Notes: generated from the letters alone by a model not told the origin. A stretch of 64,000 nucleotides of DNA from Streptomyces sp. 846.5 (GCF_004365705.1 NZ_SOBN01000002.1:310001-374000), one strand, 5' to 3'; counted from the stretch's first letter, positions 33,882 through 42,511 are shown. Program-made: numbers and translations.

Positions 33882-34484
33882 TCAGAGGAACGCGAGGCGT
33901 CGGCTCAGGACCTCGTCGGCGAGGCCGTACGCGACGGCCTCCTCGGCGGTGAGGATCTTGTCCCGGTCCATGTCCGCGCGAAGCGTCGCCACCTCGTGGT
34001 GCGTGTGCCGGGACAGGATCTGCTCGACCTGGGAGCGGATGCGGGCCATTTCCTTGGCCGCCAGGCTGAGGTCGGAGACCGTGCCCTGCCGGCCGGCGCT
34101 GGCCGGCTGGCCGAGCAGCACCCGCGCGTGCTGGAGCACGAACCGTCGCCCGGGATCTCCGCCGGCCAGCAGCACGGCCGCCGTCGACGCGGCCTGGCCG
34201 ACGCAGAAGGTGGAGATCGGCGCCTGCACGAACGACATCGTGTCGTAGATCGCCATCAGCGAGGTGTAGGAACCCCCGGGCGAGTTGAGGTAGATCGAGA
34301 TCTCGCGTTCCGGGCTCTCCGCCTCCAGGTGCAGGAGTTGCGCGATGACGACGTTGGCGACCCCGTCGTCGATCTCGGTGCCGAGGAAGACGATCCGCTC
34401 GCTCAGCAGCCGGCTGAAGACGTCGTAGGACCGCTCGCCCTGCGCGGTGCGTTCGACGACGTAGGGAACCGTGTACGAGCCCAT
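33882..34484 (-). CDS. clpP4: ClpP-family subunit lacking the catalytic histidine
   Basis: The 200-residue ClpP fold has Ser100 ([13 protein letters not shown]) and the Asp-containing [17 protein letters not shown] (171-186). At the position of the catalytic His (usually IHQP) the sequence is [11 protein letters not shown]: Gly125 replaces His, and the codon reads GGC. The subunit is therefore probably inactive on its own and may act in a mixed ring with its neighbour. It starts one base after the stop of the upstream clpP. The gene symbol rests on synteny with popR. As I recall, the GQP variant occurs in other streptomycete paralogues too. Confidence 0.85.
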   Translation of the reverse strand: MGSYTVPYVVERTAQGERSYDVFSRLLSERIVFLGTEIDDGVANVVIAQLLHLEAESPEREISIYLNSPGGSYTSLMAIYDTMSFVQAPISTFCVGQAASTAAVLLAGGDPGRRFVLQHARVLLGQPASAGRQGTVSDLSLAAKEMARIRSQVEQILSRHTHHEVATLRADMDRDKILTAEEAVAYGLADEVLSRRLAFL

Positions 34485-34485
34485 G

Positions 34486-35124
34486 TCACAGCCCCATCCG
34501 TCGACGCGAGGAGGCCGGGCGGATGTCGGCGACCGACTCCACCACCCGGTCCACCATCCCGTACTCCTTGGCCTGCTCGGCCGTGAACCAGCGGTCCCGG
34601 TCGCCGTCGCGCGCGATCGTCTCCACGGTCTGTCCGGTGTGCTCGGCCGTGATCCGCTCGATGGCCTTCTTGGTGAACTCGAGGTTCTCAGCCTGGATCT
34701 CGACGTCCGCGACGGTGCCGCCGATGCCCGCCGAGGGCTGGTGCATCATGATCCGCGCGTTCGGCAGCGCGAAACGCTTGCCCGCCGAACCCACGGTCAG
34801 CAGGAACTGGCCCATGCTGGCTGCGAAGCCCATCGCCAGCGTCGAGACGTCGTTCGGGATGAGCCGCATGGTGTCGTAGACGGCCAGACCCGCGCTGACC
34901 GACCCGCCGGGGCTGTTGACGTACAGGCTGATGTCGGTGCGCGGGTCCTCCGCCGAGAGCAGCAGCAGCTGCGCGCAGACGCGGTTGGCCGACACCTCGT
35001 CGACCTGCGTGCCCAGGACGATGATCCGCTGGGCGAGCAACTGCGCGGCGAGATGGTCGTCGAAGCGGCTGGGCTGTGTGTCGCCGTCCTCCGCACGGGG
35101 CGGCGGCGAGGTCCATGGAGTCAT
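34486..35124 (-). CDS. clpP3: ClpP protease subunit with intact catalytic triad
   Basis: This 212-residue ATP-dependent Clp protease proteolytic subunit has Ser103 ([12 protein letters not shown]), His128 ([11 protein letters not shown]) and the Asp segment [19 protein letters not shown] (about 171-189). ClpP forms heptameric rings that degrade unfolded substrates delivered by ClpX or ClpC. It is the first gene of the clpP pair, with AGAGGAG before ATG 35124 and a PopR-like operator about 85 bases upstream. Confidence 0.92.
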   Translation of the reverse strand: MTPWTSPPPRAEDGDTQPSRFDDHLAAQLLAQRIIVLGTQVDEVSANRVCAQLLLLSAEDPRTDISLYVNSPGGSVSAGLAVYDTMRLIPNDVSTLAMGFAASMGQFLLTVGSAGKRFALPNARIMMHQPSAGIGGTVADVEIQAENLEFTKKAIERITAEHTGQTVETIARDGDRDRWFTAEQAKEYGMVDRVVESVADIRPASSRRRMGL

Positions 35125-35199
35125 CTGGTCTCCTCTTCCAGGTACGGCAGGGATGCCGTCGACTCCACTGTTGACCTCCGGAGATCCCCCGATGCGAAT

Positions 35200-35227
35200 A
35201 ATCTGCCCGCCGCAGATTCGCTGTCAG
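35200..35227 (-). promoter_or_regulatory. PopR-type operator in the clpP promoter
   Basis: AATCTGC (35200-35206) and GCAGATT (35212-35218) form a perfect dyad around CCGCC. Read as TCTGCC-CGC-CGCAGA it matches the published PopR site TCTGCC-N3-GGCAGA (from memory) at 11 of 12 positions. CAGCAGAT follows at 35226-35233 as a possible extra half-site. On the minus strand, CTGACA (35227-35222) resembles a -35 box next to it. Confidence 0.75.
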
Positions 35228-35245
35228 CAGATGGTCCTCGAGCCG

Positions 35246-36007
35246 TCAGCCGTGCAGCGTACGGCCGAACAGTTCGAGCAGGGCGGTCCAGTGACGCTCC
35301 GTGGCCTCAGCGTCATAATCGGAGGTGTCGGACTGGGTGTAGCCGTGATCTGCGCCCTGGTACACCTCGCAGCGATGGGTGACGCCGGCCTCCGTGAGCG
35401 CCTTCTCCAGGCGCTCCTGCTGCTCCGCCGGCAGCGACTGGTCCTGGTCGGCGTGGCCGAAGTACGCCTCCGCCGTCATCGTGGCGGCCGCCAGGTGCGG
35501 ACTGTCGGGCTGGTCGGTGGCGAGCCGGCCGCCGTGGAAGCCGCCGATCGCGGCCACCCGGTCCGGGCAGGCGCCCGCGGTGTGCAGGGCGAGCCGGGCG
35601 CCCATGCAATAGCCGGTGATGCCGACCGGCCCATCGGCGACCTGCGGGCAGTCGGCGAGCCAGCCGAGGTAGGCGTGCGCGTCGGCGGCCACCAGATCCG
35701 GCGTCAGGCCCTGAATCAGCGGCATCAGTGCGGCGAACAGCGTGCCCCGGTTGTCGTGGTCGATGTACGCGGGGAGCGGCACCACCGGCGCGCGGCCTGC
35801 GCGGTAGAAGACGTTGGGCACCAGGACGGCGTAGCCCTCGGCGGCCAGCCGGTCGGCCATCGCGTTGAGCGCCGGGCGCGGCCCGAACGCATCCTGGTAC
35901 AGCAGCACGGCGGGATGGCGTGCCTCGCCCTCGGGGTGGACGAAGTACGCGTCCGCCGTCCCGTCCTGGGTCTCGATGTCGACAGTGCTGCCGTGTACGG
36001 CCGTCAT
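35246..36007 (-). CDS. dienelactone hydrolase-family protein
   Basis: The 253-residue alpha/beta hydrolase has the DLH nucleophile Cys in GITGYCMGARLAL (about residue 135) and the acid and His in YFGHADQDQSLP and YQGADHGYTQSD. These match dienelactone hydrolases rather than serine esterases. It acts on cyclic or linear esters, and the physiological substrate is unknown. The ATG at 36007 starts MTAVHGSTVDI. It lies directly upstream of the clpP promoter on the same strand. Confidence 0.88.
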   Translation of the reverse strand: MTAVHGSTVDIETQDGTADAYFVHPEGEARHPAVLLYQDAFGPRPALNAMADRLAAEGYAVLVPNVFYRAGRAPVVPLPAYIDHDNRGTLFAALMPLIQGLTPDLVAADAHAYLGWLADCPQVADGPVGITGYCMGARLALHTAGACPDRVAAIGGFHGGRLATDQPDSPHLAAATMTAEAYFGHADQDQSLPAEQQERLEKALTEAGVTHRCEVYQGADHGYTQSDTSDYDAEATERHWTALLELFGRTLHG

Positions 36008-36139
36008 GTCAGAATCCTGCCTTTGTCTGCGGTGGCATTTCGCACCCCACCCTCTCACCAGGCGGAACGTGCATTGCGGCCGACCCCACACCGAGATCGT
36101 CAGGGCGCTTGGGGATCCAGCACGTACGGCCGCGCCCGG

Positions 36140-36580
36140 TCAGCGGCGGCCGGTGGTCAGGATGAGGAGGAACTGGCCGCCGCCTGCTTCGATGTCGGCG
36201 GTGACCGGTATTCCCGGTACCAGTCGGGAGAAGCGGTCCACCAGCCAGTCCGCCGCCTCCTGGGCGTCCTTCCTGGTGGGACAGCGGCCCACCATCTCGC
36301 GGCCCCCCTTGCGCTCCAGCCTTCCGGCGACGGTGATCAGCGGCGCGGGTTCGACCACGTACAGGCGCTCGGGCCAGGCGATGACCACCTTGACCGCGCC
36401 CTTGCGGGTGTTGCAGCCGCGGTGCGCGAGCCGCTCGGCGACCTTGGCCTTGCGGTCGGCGGTACGGCTGTCGACGCTGGGCCCGCGCGGGTCGTTCACC
36501 GACATGTCGGGGTCGACCGGTTCGTCGCACACCCAGCAGCGCCAGCCGTCGCGCTCGGCCACATCATCAAGGAGAGTCAC
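36140..36580 (-). CDS. HNH-like zinc protein with degenerate catalytic site
   Basis: In the 146-residue protein, the first 60 residues follow the HNH layout: RDGWRCWVCDEPVDPD, then PSVDSRTADRKAK and RLAHRGCNTRKGAVK, giving the Cys-x-x-Cys and Cys-Asn pieces. The first His of HNH (usually VDH) is Ser (VDSR). The C-terminal half (VVIAWPERLYVVEPAPLITV) is not recognised. It is probably a non-cleaving DNA- or RNA-binding relative. GTG 36580 has TAGGTT six bases upstream (36587-36592). Confidence 0.65.
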   Translation of the reverse strand: MTLLDDVAERDGWRCWVCDEPVDPDMSVNDPRGPSVDSRTADRKAKVAERLAHRGCNTRKGAVKVVIAWPERLYVVEPAPLITVAGRLERKGGREMVGRCPTRKDAQEAADWLVDRFSRLVPGIPVTADIEAGGGQFLLILTTGRR

Positions 36581-36586
36581 CCGAGT

Positions 36587-36592
36587 AACCTA
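36587..36592 (-). promoter_or_regulatory. -10 hexamer TAGGTT of the HNH-like gene (leaderless)
   Basis: On the minus strand TAGGTT is followed by six bases and then GTG 36580, the same spacing as at popR, marR and the second tetR. No Shine-Dalgarno is present. Confidence 0.5.
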
Positions 36593-36697
36593 GCCTGTTC
36601 GGCCGCCGACGTGCTGGTGCTCGCCTGTAGATGGGCAGTAGATGGGGCGCCAGCAAGGTGATGACTGTCCAAGTCAGCGCCTACCGAGGTGGTTACG

Positions 36698-36892
36698 ATG
36701 ACCCAGCACCCCAGCCCCGTGGCAGTGTCCCGTTCCAGCGTCCCGATGCGGGTTCTCGCCGGCTGCGCCGTCGCGGCGACGCTGCTGCTCGCCGGTGCCC
36801 ACGCCGCTCCTGCGGGCACCGCGCACAGCGCCGGGCAGACCGTCACCGCGGCCGCCGTCGGCCCCGACGAGTGGAACAGCGGCGGTGCCTGA
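36698..36892 (+). CDS. exported small peptide precursor (64 aa) facing the SARP gene
   Basis: The 64-residue product has a Sec-type signal (MRVLAGCAVAATLLLAGAHA, about residues 17-36), then a short Ala/Thr-rich stretch and the C-terminus VGPDEWNSGGA. GAGGTGG lies eight bases before ATG 36698. The stop is 40 bases from the convergent end of the AfsR-type regulator gene. No family is recognised. It could be a secreted signal peptide, but this is only an inference. Confidence 0.6.
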   Translation: MTQHPSPVAVSRSSVPMRVLAGCAVAATLLLAGAHAAPAGTAHSAGQTVTAAAVGPDEWNSGGA

Positions 36893-36931
36893 GCGGGCCG
36901 GGTCCGTCACCCGCCCGCGTCGCACGCCGCG

Positions 36932-39900
36932 CTATCGCGCCACGGACGCGCGCTTCACCGGCGGAGGCAGCGGCGCCGCGCAGTCCTCGGCCTCCGGCAG
37001 GCCCAATCGCTCGAACAGCTCGCGGGCCTGAAGAAGACGTTCCCTCGCCCGCTCCGGATCGCCCGCCGCATGCAGCGCCCGCCCCGAGGACAGCAGGGCG
37101 CAGCCCAGATCGCGCTCGGCCGGGGAGCCTTCCAGCAGGTCCAGAGCCTGCGCCGCACGCTCGACCGCCTCTTCCGGTCGGCCCGAGACGACCAGGGTGT
37201 CCGCGATCCGGTAGAGGACCTGCGCCTCACGTCCGCGCAGACCCGCCGCACGGCACTGGTCCAGGCAGAGGGAGAACCGCTCCAGCGCCCCCTGCGGATC
37301 CCCGATCTCGTGCAGAGCCACTCCCAGGACGTACAGCGCCAGGCTCGACGCCGCCGCGTCACCGCCGCCGTCCGTGGCGATGCCCGCCAGAACCCGCTCG
37401 CAGGCGTCGACCGCCTCCTGGGGGCTGCCGCTGCGGACGCGGGCCAGGGCCGCGTTCAACCGGGTCACCCGTTCGCCGGCCAGGTGTCCCACCCGGCGGC
37501 CGAGTTCCAGCGCCTCGTCCCAGCAGGCGGCCGCCTCGGCGAAGCGGCGCAGGTACAGCGCCACCAGGCCCAGGTCGTTGAGGGCCTGACGCAGCACCAC
37601 CACGTCGTCGGCCCGTCTGCAGCGCTCCACCGCCGCCCGGGCGTTCAGCTCCGCCTCGGCCAGGCGGCCGGACTGCAGGGCCACGTTCCCGCACAGGAAC
37701 CGCGCCCGGCCTGCGGCGAGGTCGTCGCCGCACGCCTCCGCGGCCAGCGCCGCCGACCGGGCGGCCGCGGCCAGCAGCCCGTACTGCAGGTCCCGGCCGA
37801 ACGGGCTCAACGCGATCAGCAGGGTCACCGCCCGCCGCAGCGGCTCGACCCCGGCCTCGGGGACCTGCGCGACGGCCAGCTCCACCGCTGCCGCGGCGCC
37901 CTCGCACTCGGCCACGGCCCAGGCCCGCGCCTGCGCCGTGCTCCCGAACACCAGCCCCGAGTGGGCGACCGCGCCGACGCCGGCGAGCACCGAGGCGACC
38001 GGATCCCCGGGAACCGCGCAGGAGAACGCGTTCACCGCCGACGCCAGCAGGAAGCCCTGCCAGCGCGCGACGGCCCCCGCGGACTCGCTCGGCCTCTTCT
38101 GCCGGGCGAAGACCCGGAGCAGGTCGTGGAAGCTGTAGCGGCCGGGCACCGGCGACTGCAGCATGGCGGTGTCCACCAGGGACTCCAGCAGGTCCTCGGC
38201 CGTGTCCTCGTCCAGGTCCAGCACCGCCGCCGCGGTCGCCGCGCCGATGTTCGGGCCCGCCAGCGCCGCCAGCAGCCGGAAGACACGGGCGTGGGACGGC
38301 GTCAGCTGCCGGTAGCCCAGTTCGAAGACGGCCTCGATGGCCAGGTCCCCGATGCGCAGCTCTCCGATCCGGCTTCGTTCGTCGGCCAGTCGGTCGATCA
38401 GCGAGGCGATGGTCCAGCGGCGGCGGGAGGCGAGCCGGGCGGCGACGATGCGCACCGCCAGCGGCAGGTGCCCGCAGGCGTCGATGAGACGGCGGGCGGC
38501 CTCCTGCTCCGCCGCCAGCCGGTCCGCTCCGATGACCCGGCCGAGCAGGGCCAGGGCCTCCTCCGGCTCGAACACGTCCAGGTCCACGTGCAGGTCGAGC
38601 GGCAGCCCGAACAGCTGGGCGCGGCCGGTGACCAGGACGCCCACGCCCGGGGTGCCCGGCAGCAGGCAGCGCACCTGCGCGGCGTCACGGGCGCCGTCCA
38701 GGACCATCAGCACCCGGCGGCCGCTCAGCACCGACCGCAGCAGCGCGGTCCGCTCCTCGGTGCTCTGCGGCACCGCGTGTCTGGCCACACCGAGGGCGAC
38801 CAGGAACTGTGCCAGCACCATGCCTGAGTCGGCGGGGTCGGCGGACACCCCGCGCAGGTCCGCGTAGATCTGCCCGTCGGGATAGCTCGACCGCACCGCG
38901 TGCGCCACGTGCAGCGCCAGTGAGGTCTTGCCGACGCCGCCCATGCCGACCACCGCGACCACGACCGGTGCCGCGCCCCCGCCAGCTTCACCGCCACCGG
39001 AGAGGGCCGCGCACAGCTGCCCGACCAGTTCCTCACGCCCCGTGAAGTCGTGGATGGTGGGCGGGAGTTGGGCGGGGCTGACCGCTTCGGCGAGCGATCC
39101 GGGCAGGGCGTCGGTCCCGGCTTCCGGGAGCGGCGCGTCCCGGGCGGCGGCCCCGGTCTCGGAATCGGTCTGTTCCGGGTTCTCGGTCCTGCCTGGCGCT
39201 CCGGCCGCAGGCTGTGTCGCCGCGGCCGGTCGGACCGCGTGCAGCGAGGGGTCGCTCTCCAGTATTCGCTGGTGGAGCGAGAGCAGATCGGGGCCGGGGT
39301 CGATGCCCTGCTCGGAGACCAGCAGCCGTCTCAGCCCGGCGAAGACCGTCAGGGCCTCCACCTGTCTCCCGGACCGGTACAGGGCCCGCATCAGCAGCCC
39401 GTAGGGGCGCTCCCGCAGCGGAAAGCCCGCGATGAGTTCGGACAACCGGGGCACCACCCGCACATGGCCGCCCAGGTCGAGTTCGACCTCCAGCCGGTCC
39501 TCCAGCAGCGCGACCCGTATCTCGTCCAGGCGCACCCGCTGGCGCTCCGCGTAGGGGCCCGGCACTCCGGCGAGCGGTTGGCCCTGCCACAGGTCGAGTG
39601 CCTCGCCCAGGCGGGCCTCCGCCTCGTGCAGCTCCCCCAGCGCCTGGGCCCGGGACGCCTTGGCCGCCAGCTCCTCCACCAGCAGCGCGTCCACCTGTGA
39701 GCGCTTCACCGCCAGCCGGTACCCCGATCCCACGCTGGCCAGCACTCCCCCGGCGCCGGCCGCGTCGAACGCCTTGCGCAGACGCCAGGCGTAGGTGCGC
39801 ACCGTGGTCACCGCGGAGTCGGGCGCGTCGGGGCCCCAGAGGCAGTCGACCAGTTCCCCCACCGAGACCGGGTGTCCCGCCCGCAACGCCAGCACCGCCA

Positions 39901-40000
39901 GCATCGCCTGTCGCTGCGGCGGCCCCACCTCCACTCTCGTCCCCGCAGCGACCGCTTCCACCACACCGAGCATCGTGAGACGCAACGCATGCGCTGTCAC
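36932..40000 (-). CDS. AfsR/SARP-family regulator with NB-ARC and TPR domains
   Basis: This regulator is about 1,022 residues long. Domains (numbered from the GTG at 40009): OmpR-type winged helix (about 8-100, with TVRTYAWRLRKAF), bacterial transcriptional-activation domain (about 105-255, DLWQGQPLAGVPGPYAERQR), linker, NB-ARC ATPase with P-loop GMGGVGKTS (355-363) and ARDAAQVRCLLPGTPGVGVLVTGR, and TPR-like helices in the last 300 residues. AfsR-type SARPs activate secondary-metabolite genes by binding heptamer repeats near -35. I favour GTG 40000 because GGAAGG overlaps the alternative GTG 40009 too closely. It is the likely activator of the adjacent NRPS cluster. Confidence 0.9.
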   Translation of the reverse strand: MTAHALRLTMLGVVEAVAAGTRVEVGPPQRQAMLAVLALRAGHPVSVGELVDCLWGPDAPDSAVTTVRTYAWRLRKAFDAAGAGGVLASVGSGYRLAVKRSQVDALLVEELAAKASRAQALGELHEAEARLGEALDLWQGQPLAGVPGPYAERQRVRLDEIRVALLEDRLEVELDLGGHVRVVPRLSELIAGFPLRERPYGLLMRALYRSGRQVEALTVFAGLRRLLVSEQGIDPGPDLLSLHQRILESDPSLHAVRPAAATQPAAGAPGRTENPEQTDSETGAAARDAPLPEAGTDALPGSLAEAVSPAQLPPTIHDFTGREELVGQLCAALSGGGEAGGGAAPVVVAVVGMGGVGKTSLALHVAHAVRSSYPDGQIYADLRGVSADPADSGMVLAQFLVALGVARHAVPQSTEERTALLRSVLSGRRVLMVLDGARDAAQVRCLLPGTPGVGVLVTGRAQLFGLPLDLHVDLDVFEPEEALALLGRVIGADRLAAEQEAARRLIDACGHLPLAVRIVAARLASRRRWTIASLIDRLADERSRIGELRIGDLAIEAVFELGYRQLTPSHARVFRLLAALAGPNIGAATAAAVLDLDEDTAEDLLESLVDTAMLQSPVPGRYSFHDLLRVFARQKRPSESAGAVARWQGFLLASAVNAFSCAVPGDPVASVLAGVGAVAHSGLVFGSTAQARAWAVAECEGAAAAVELAVAQVPEAGVEPLRRAVTLLIALSPFGRDLQYGLLAAAARSAALAAEACGDDLAAGRARFLCGNVALQSGRLAEAELNARAAVERCRRADDVVVLRQALNDLGLVALYLRRFAEAAACWDEALELGRRVGHLAGERVTRLNAALARVRSGSPQEAVDACERVLAGIATDGGGDAAASSLALYVLGVALHEIGDPQGALERFSLCLDQCRAAGLRGREAQVLYRIADTLVVSGRPEEAVERAAQALDLLEGSPAERDLGCALLSSGRALHAAGDPERARERLLQARELFERLGLPEAEDCAAPLPPPVKRASVAR

Positions 40001-40076
40001 CGTGCCCACCCTTCCCCCCAGAGTCCGGACGACGCCTTGAGCATGCCATCCGGACCGGGCGGGCGGGTATCCTTTG

Positions 40077-40091
40077 CGCTCACTGTGAGCG
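40077..40091. promoter_or_regulatory. 15-bp palindrome upstream of the SARP gene
   Basis: CGCTCAC (40077-40083), T, GTGAGCG (40085-40091) is a perfect dyad between the end of the E2 gene and the SARP start. It probably sits in the SARP promoter. Short related words GTCAGTT (40104-40110), GTCAGTG (40112-40118) and CTCAGTT (40125-40131) follow, but their spacing is irregular. Confidence 0.5.
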
Positions 40092-40130
40092 GAGTGTCGA
40101 AGCGTCAGTTCGTCAGTGCAGAAGCTCAGT

Positions 40131-41447
40131 TCACTGGTGCAGCAGCATCAGCTCCGGTCGGGTGACGAGGTCCGCGACCATCCGCAGGAACCCGCCGGCG
40201 GTCCTCCCGTCGCAGACGCGATGGTCGAAGGTCAGCGACAGCTGCGCGACGTCCCTGGGCACCACCTCCTCGCCCTGCGGTCCGTCGACCACCCAGGGCC
40301 GCCTGACGATCCGTCCGATCCCCAGCATCGCCGCCTGCGGCGGGTTGACCAGGGGCGTCGCGCCGTCCACGCCGAAGACCCCGTAGTTGTTGAGCGTGAA
40401 GGTGCCGCCGGCCAGCTCGTCGGCGGTCAGCTGCCCGGCACGCGCGCGGTCGACGAGGCCGCGCACCCGGGCCGCCAGCTCGACCAGCCCCGGACGGCCC
40501 GCGTCGCGCACGACCGGCACCACCAGTCCGCGCCGTCCCTGGGCCGCGAGGCCGAGGTGAACCTCGGGCAGCCGCACCAGTTCCTCGCGTTCGGTGTCCA
40601 CGCGCGTGTTGAGTTCGGGGAAGCGGGACAGCCCCAGGACGCAGATCCGCGCCAGCAGCGCGAGGATGCCGACGCGCTCGCCGCCCCCGGACGGGGCGGG
40701 CTGCCCCAGTCGGTCGCGCAGCGCCAGCAGCTCCGTCAGGTCGGCGTCGGCCCAGATGGTGACCGCCGGGATCTCCCGGTGGCTGAGGGTGTACTGGTCC
40801 ACCGCAGCCTTGAGGGCGCCGCGGATCGCGATTCGCTCACCCTCCGGCTGCGGCAGCGACGCGGTCGGCCGCGGGGCCGGCGGTGGTGACACCGTGGACG
40901 CTGTCGGCGAGCCGGAGTCGATGGCCCGCTGCACGTCGTGACGGGTGATCAGGCCGCCCGGGCCGGTGCCCGCCACAGAGGCCAGGTCCAGTCCGGCTTC
41001 GCGGGCCAGCCGCCGTACCACCGGGGAGGCGGTGACGGCGCCGCTCGCGGCGTTCACGCCGGTCGCGCGCACCGGGCCGGTCCGCGCCGCCGGGATCTGG
41101 ACCGTGCCGTAGCCGACCAGCACCTGGCCCGACCCCTCGGCGGCCTCCCGGACCGCGGGCGGCGCCACGGACCGCACCGGCTCGGGGGCGACCGTCAGCA
41201 GCGGGCGGCCGACCTCGATGAAGTCCCCCGCCTCGCCGTGCAGCCCGACCACCCGCCCGGCGAAGGGCGACGGCAGCTCGACCACCGCCTTGGCGGTCTC
41301 CACCTCCGCCACCGGCTGGTCCGTGTTCACGCTGTCGCCCACCCGGACCAGCCAGGTCACGATCTGCGCCTCGGTCAGCCCCTCGCCCAGGTCCGGGAGC
41401 AGGAACGCGGCCTCGGCGGGGTCCTGCAGCAGGGTCGTCGATTCCAT
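40131..41447 (-). CDS. 2-oxoacid dehydrogenase complex E2 (dihydrolipoyl acyltransferase)
   Basis: The 438-residue protein has one lipoyl domain (about 15-90; Lys in VAEVETAKAVVELPSP), a peripheral subunit-binding domain (ASPVVRRLAREAGLD, GPGGLITRHDVQRAI) and a catalytic domain ending in the active site TFDHRVCDGRTAGGFL. The enzyme transfers the acyl group from lipoamide to CoA. ATG 41447 shares a base with the E1-beta stop (TGATG). It is the last gene of the NRPS transcription unit. No E3 gene is present, so E3 must come from elsewhere in the genome. Confidence 0.9.
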   Translation of the reverse strand: MESTTLLQDPAEAAFLLPDLGEGLTEAQIVTWLVRVGDSVNTDQPVAEVETAKAVVELPSPFAGRVVGLHGEAGDFIEVGRPLLTVAPEPVRSVAPPAVREAAEGSGQVLVGYGTVQIPAARTGPVRATGVNAASGAVTASPVVRRLAREAGLDLASVAGTGPGGLITRHDVQRAIDSGSPTASTVSPPPAPRPTASLPQPEGERIAIRGALKAAVDQYTLSHREIPAVTIWADADLTELLALRDRLGQPAPSGGGERVGILALLARICVLGLSRFPELNTRVDTEREELVRLPEVHLGLAAQGRRGLVVPVVRDAGRPGLVELAARVRGLVDRARAGQLTADELAGGTFTLNNYGVFGVDGATPLVNPPQAAMLGIGRIVRRPWVVDGPQGEEVVPRDVAQLSLTFDHRVCDGRTAGGFLRMVADLVTRPELMLLHQ

Positions 41448-42511
41448 CAGTACTCCCACCCGAGATCGCGGACGGCCGCCAGGACCCGGCCCGGCGAGGG
41501 AAGGTGCAGGTGCTCCAGCTTCGGGGCCGGATACGGGATGTCCAGACCGCTGACCCGCCGCACCGGCGCGTGCAGGTGGTGGAAGCAGCGCTCGGTCACC
41601 CGCGCCGCGATCTCCGCGCCGACGCCCGCGAAGCCGGACGCCTCGTGGACCACCACCGCCCGGCCGGTCCGGCGGACCGAGGCGCAGACCGTCTCGTCGT
41701 CGAACGGCACCAGCGAGCGCAGGTCGACCACCTCCAGGTCGTAGCCCTCCAGGGCGGCCGCCTCGGCGGCGCCCAGGGCGGTGGCGACGCCCGCGCCGTA
41801 GGCGATCACGGTGACGTCCCGTCCCGGACGGCGCACCACCGCCCGGCCGATCGGGGGCACAGGGGCGGAGGGGTCCAGCTGGTCCTTGGACCAGTACAGG
41901 CGCTTGGGTTCGAGGAAGACCACCGGGTCGGGCGAGCTGATCGCGTGACGCAGCAGTCCGTAGGCGTCCTGGACGGTGGCGGGGGTGACCACGTGCAGGC
42001 CGGGCGTGTGCACGAAGTACGCCTCGGAGGAGTCGCCGTGGTGCTCGACCGCGCCGATGCCGCCGCCGTAGGGGATCCGGACGACCACGGGCATCGGCAG
42101 CCGCCCCTCGGTGCGGTTCCGCATCTTCGCCAGCTGGCTGACCAACTGCTCGAAGGCCGGGAAGCTGAAGGCGTCGAACTGCATCTCGACCACGGGACGC
42201 AGTCCGTACATCGCCATGCCGACGGCCACGCCGACGATGCCGGCCTCGGCCAGGGGGGTGTCGAAGCAGCGCTCCTCGCCGAGGTCGCGGGCGATGCCGT
42301 CGGTGACCCGGAAGACCCCGCCGAGCGCGCCGACGTCCTCTCCGAAGACCAGTACCCTGTCGTCGGCGCTGAGGGCGTCGCGCAGAGCGCGGTTGAGGGC
42401 CTGGGCCATCGTTGCGGTGGTCACCGTGGGGAAGGTCTCGGGGCGTGTGCCGGGCGCCGGGTGCAGTTCGGCGGCGGCCGGTATCGGCTCCGCGATCAGG
42501 ACGTCTGTCAT
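41447..42511 (-). CDS. 2-oxoacid dehydrogenase E1 component, beta subunit
   Basis: The 354-residue protein contains VLVFGEDVGALGGVFRVTDG (about 54-73), FDTPLAEAGIVGVAVGMAMYG and the C-terminal transketolase domain (VTVIAYGAGVATALGAA, HEASGFAGVGAEIAARV). It pairs with E1-alpha for thiamine-dependent decarboxylation of a 2-oxo acid (pyruvate or branched-chain). Both ends overlap neighbouring genes: ATG 42511 with the E1-alpha stop, and its stop with E2. Confidence 0.92.
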   Translation of the reverse strand: MTDVLIAEPIPAAAELHPAPGTRPETFPTVTTATMAQALNRALRDALSADDRVLVFGEDVGALGGVFRVTDGIARDLGEERCFDTPLAEAGIVGVAVGMAMYGLRPVVEMQFDAFSFPAFEQLVSQLAKMRNRTEGRLPMPVVVRIPYGGGIGAVEHHGDSSEAYFVHTPGLHVVTPATVQDAYGLLRHAISSPDPVVFLEPKRLYWSKDQLDPSAPVPPIGRAVVRRPGRDVTVIAYGAGVATALGAAEAAALEGYDLEVVDLRSLVPFDDETVCASVRRTGRAVVVHEASGFAGVGAEIAARVTERCFHHLHAPVRRVSGLDIPYPAPKLEHLHLPSPGRVLAAVRDLGWEY

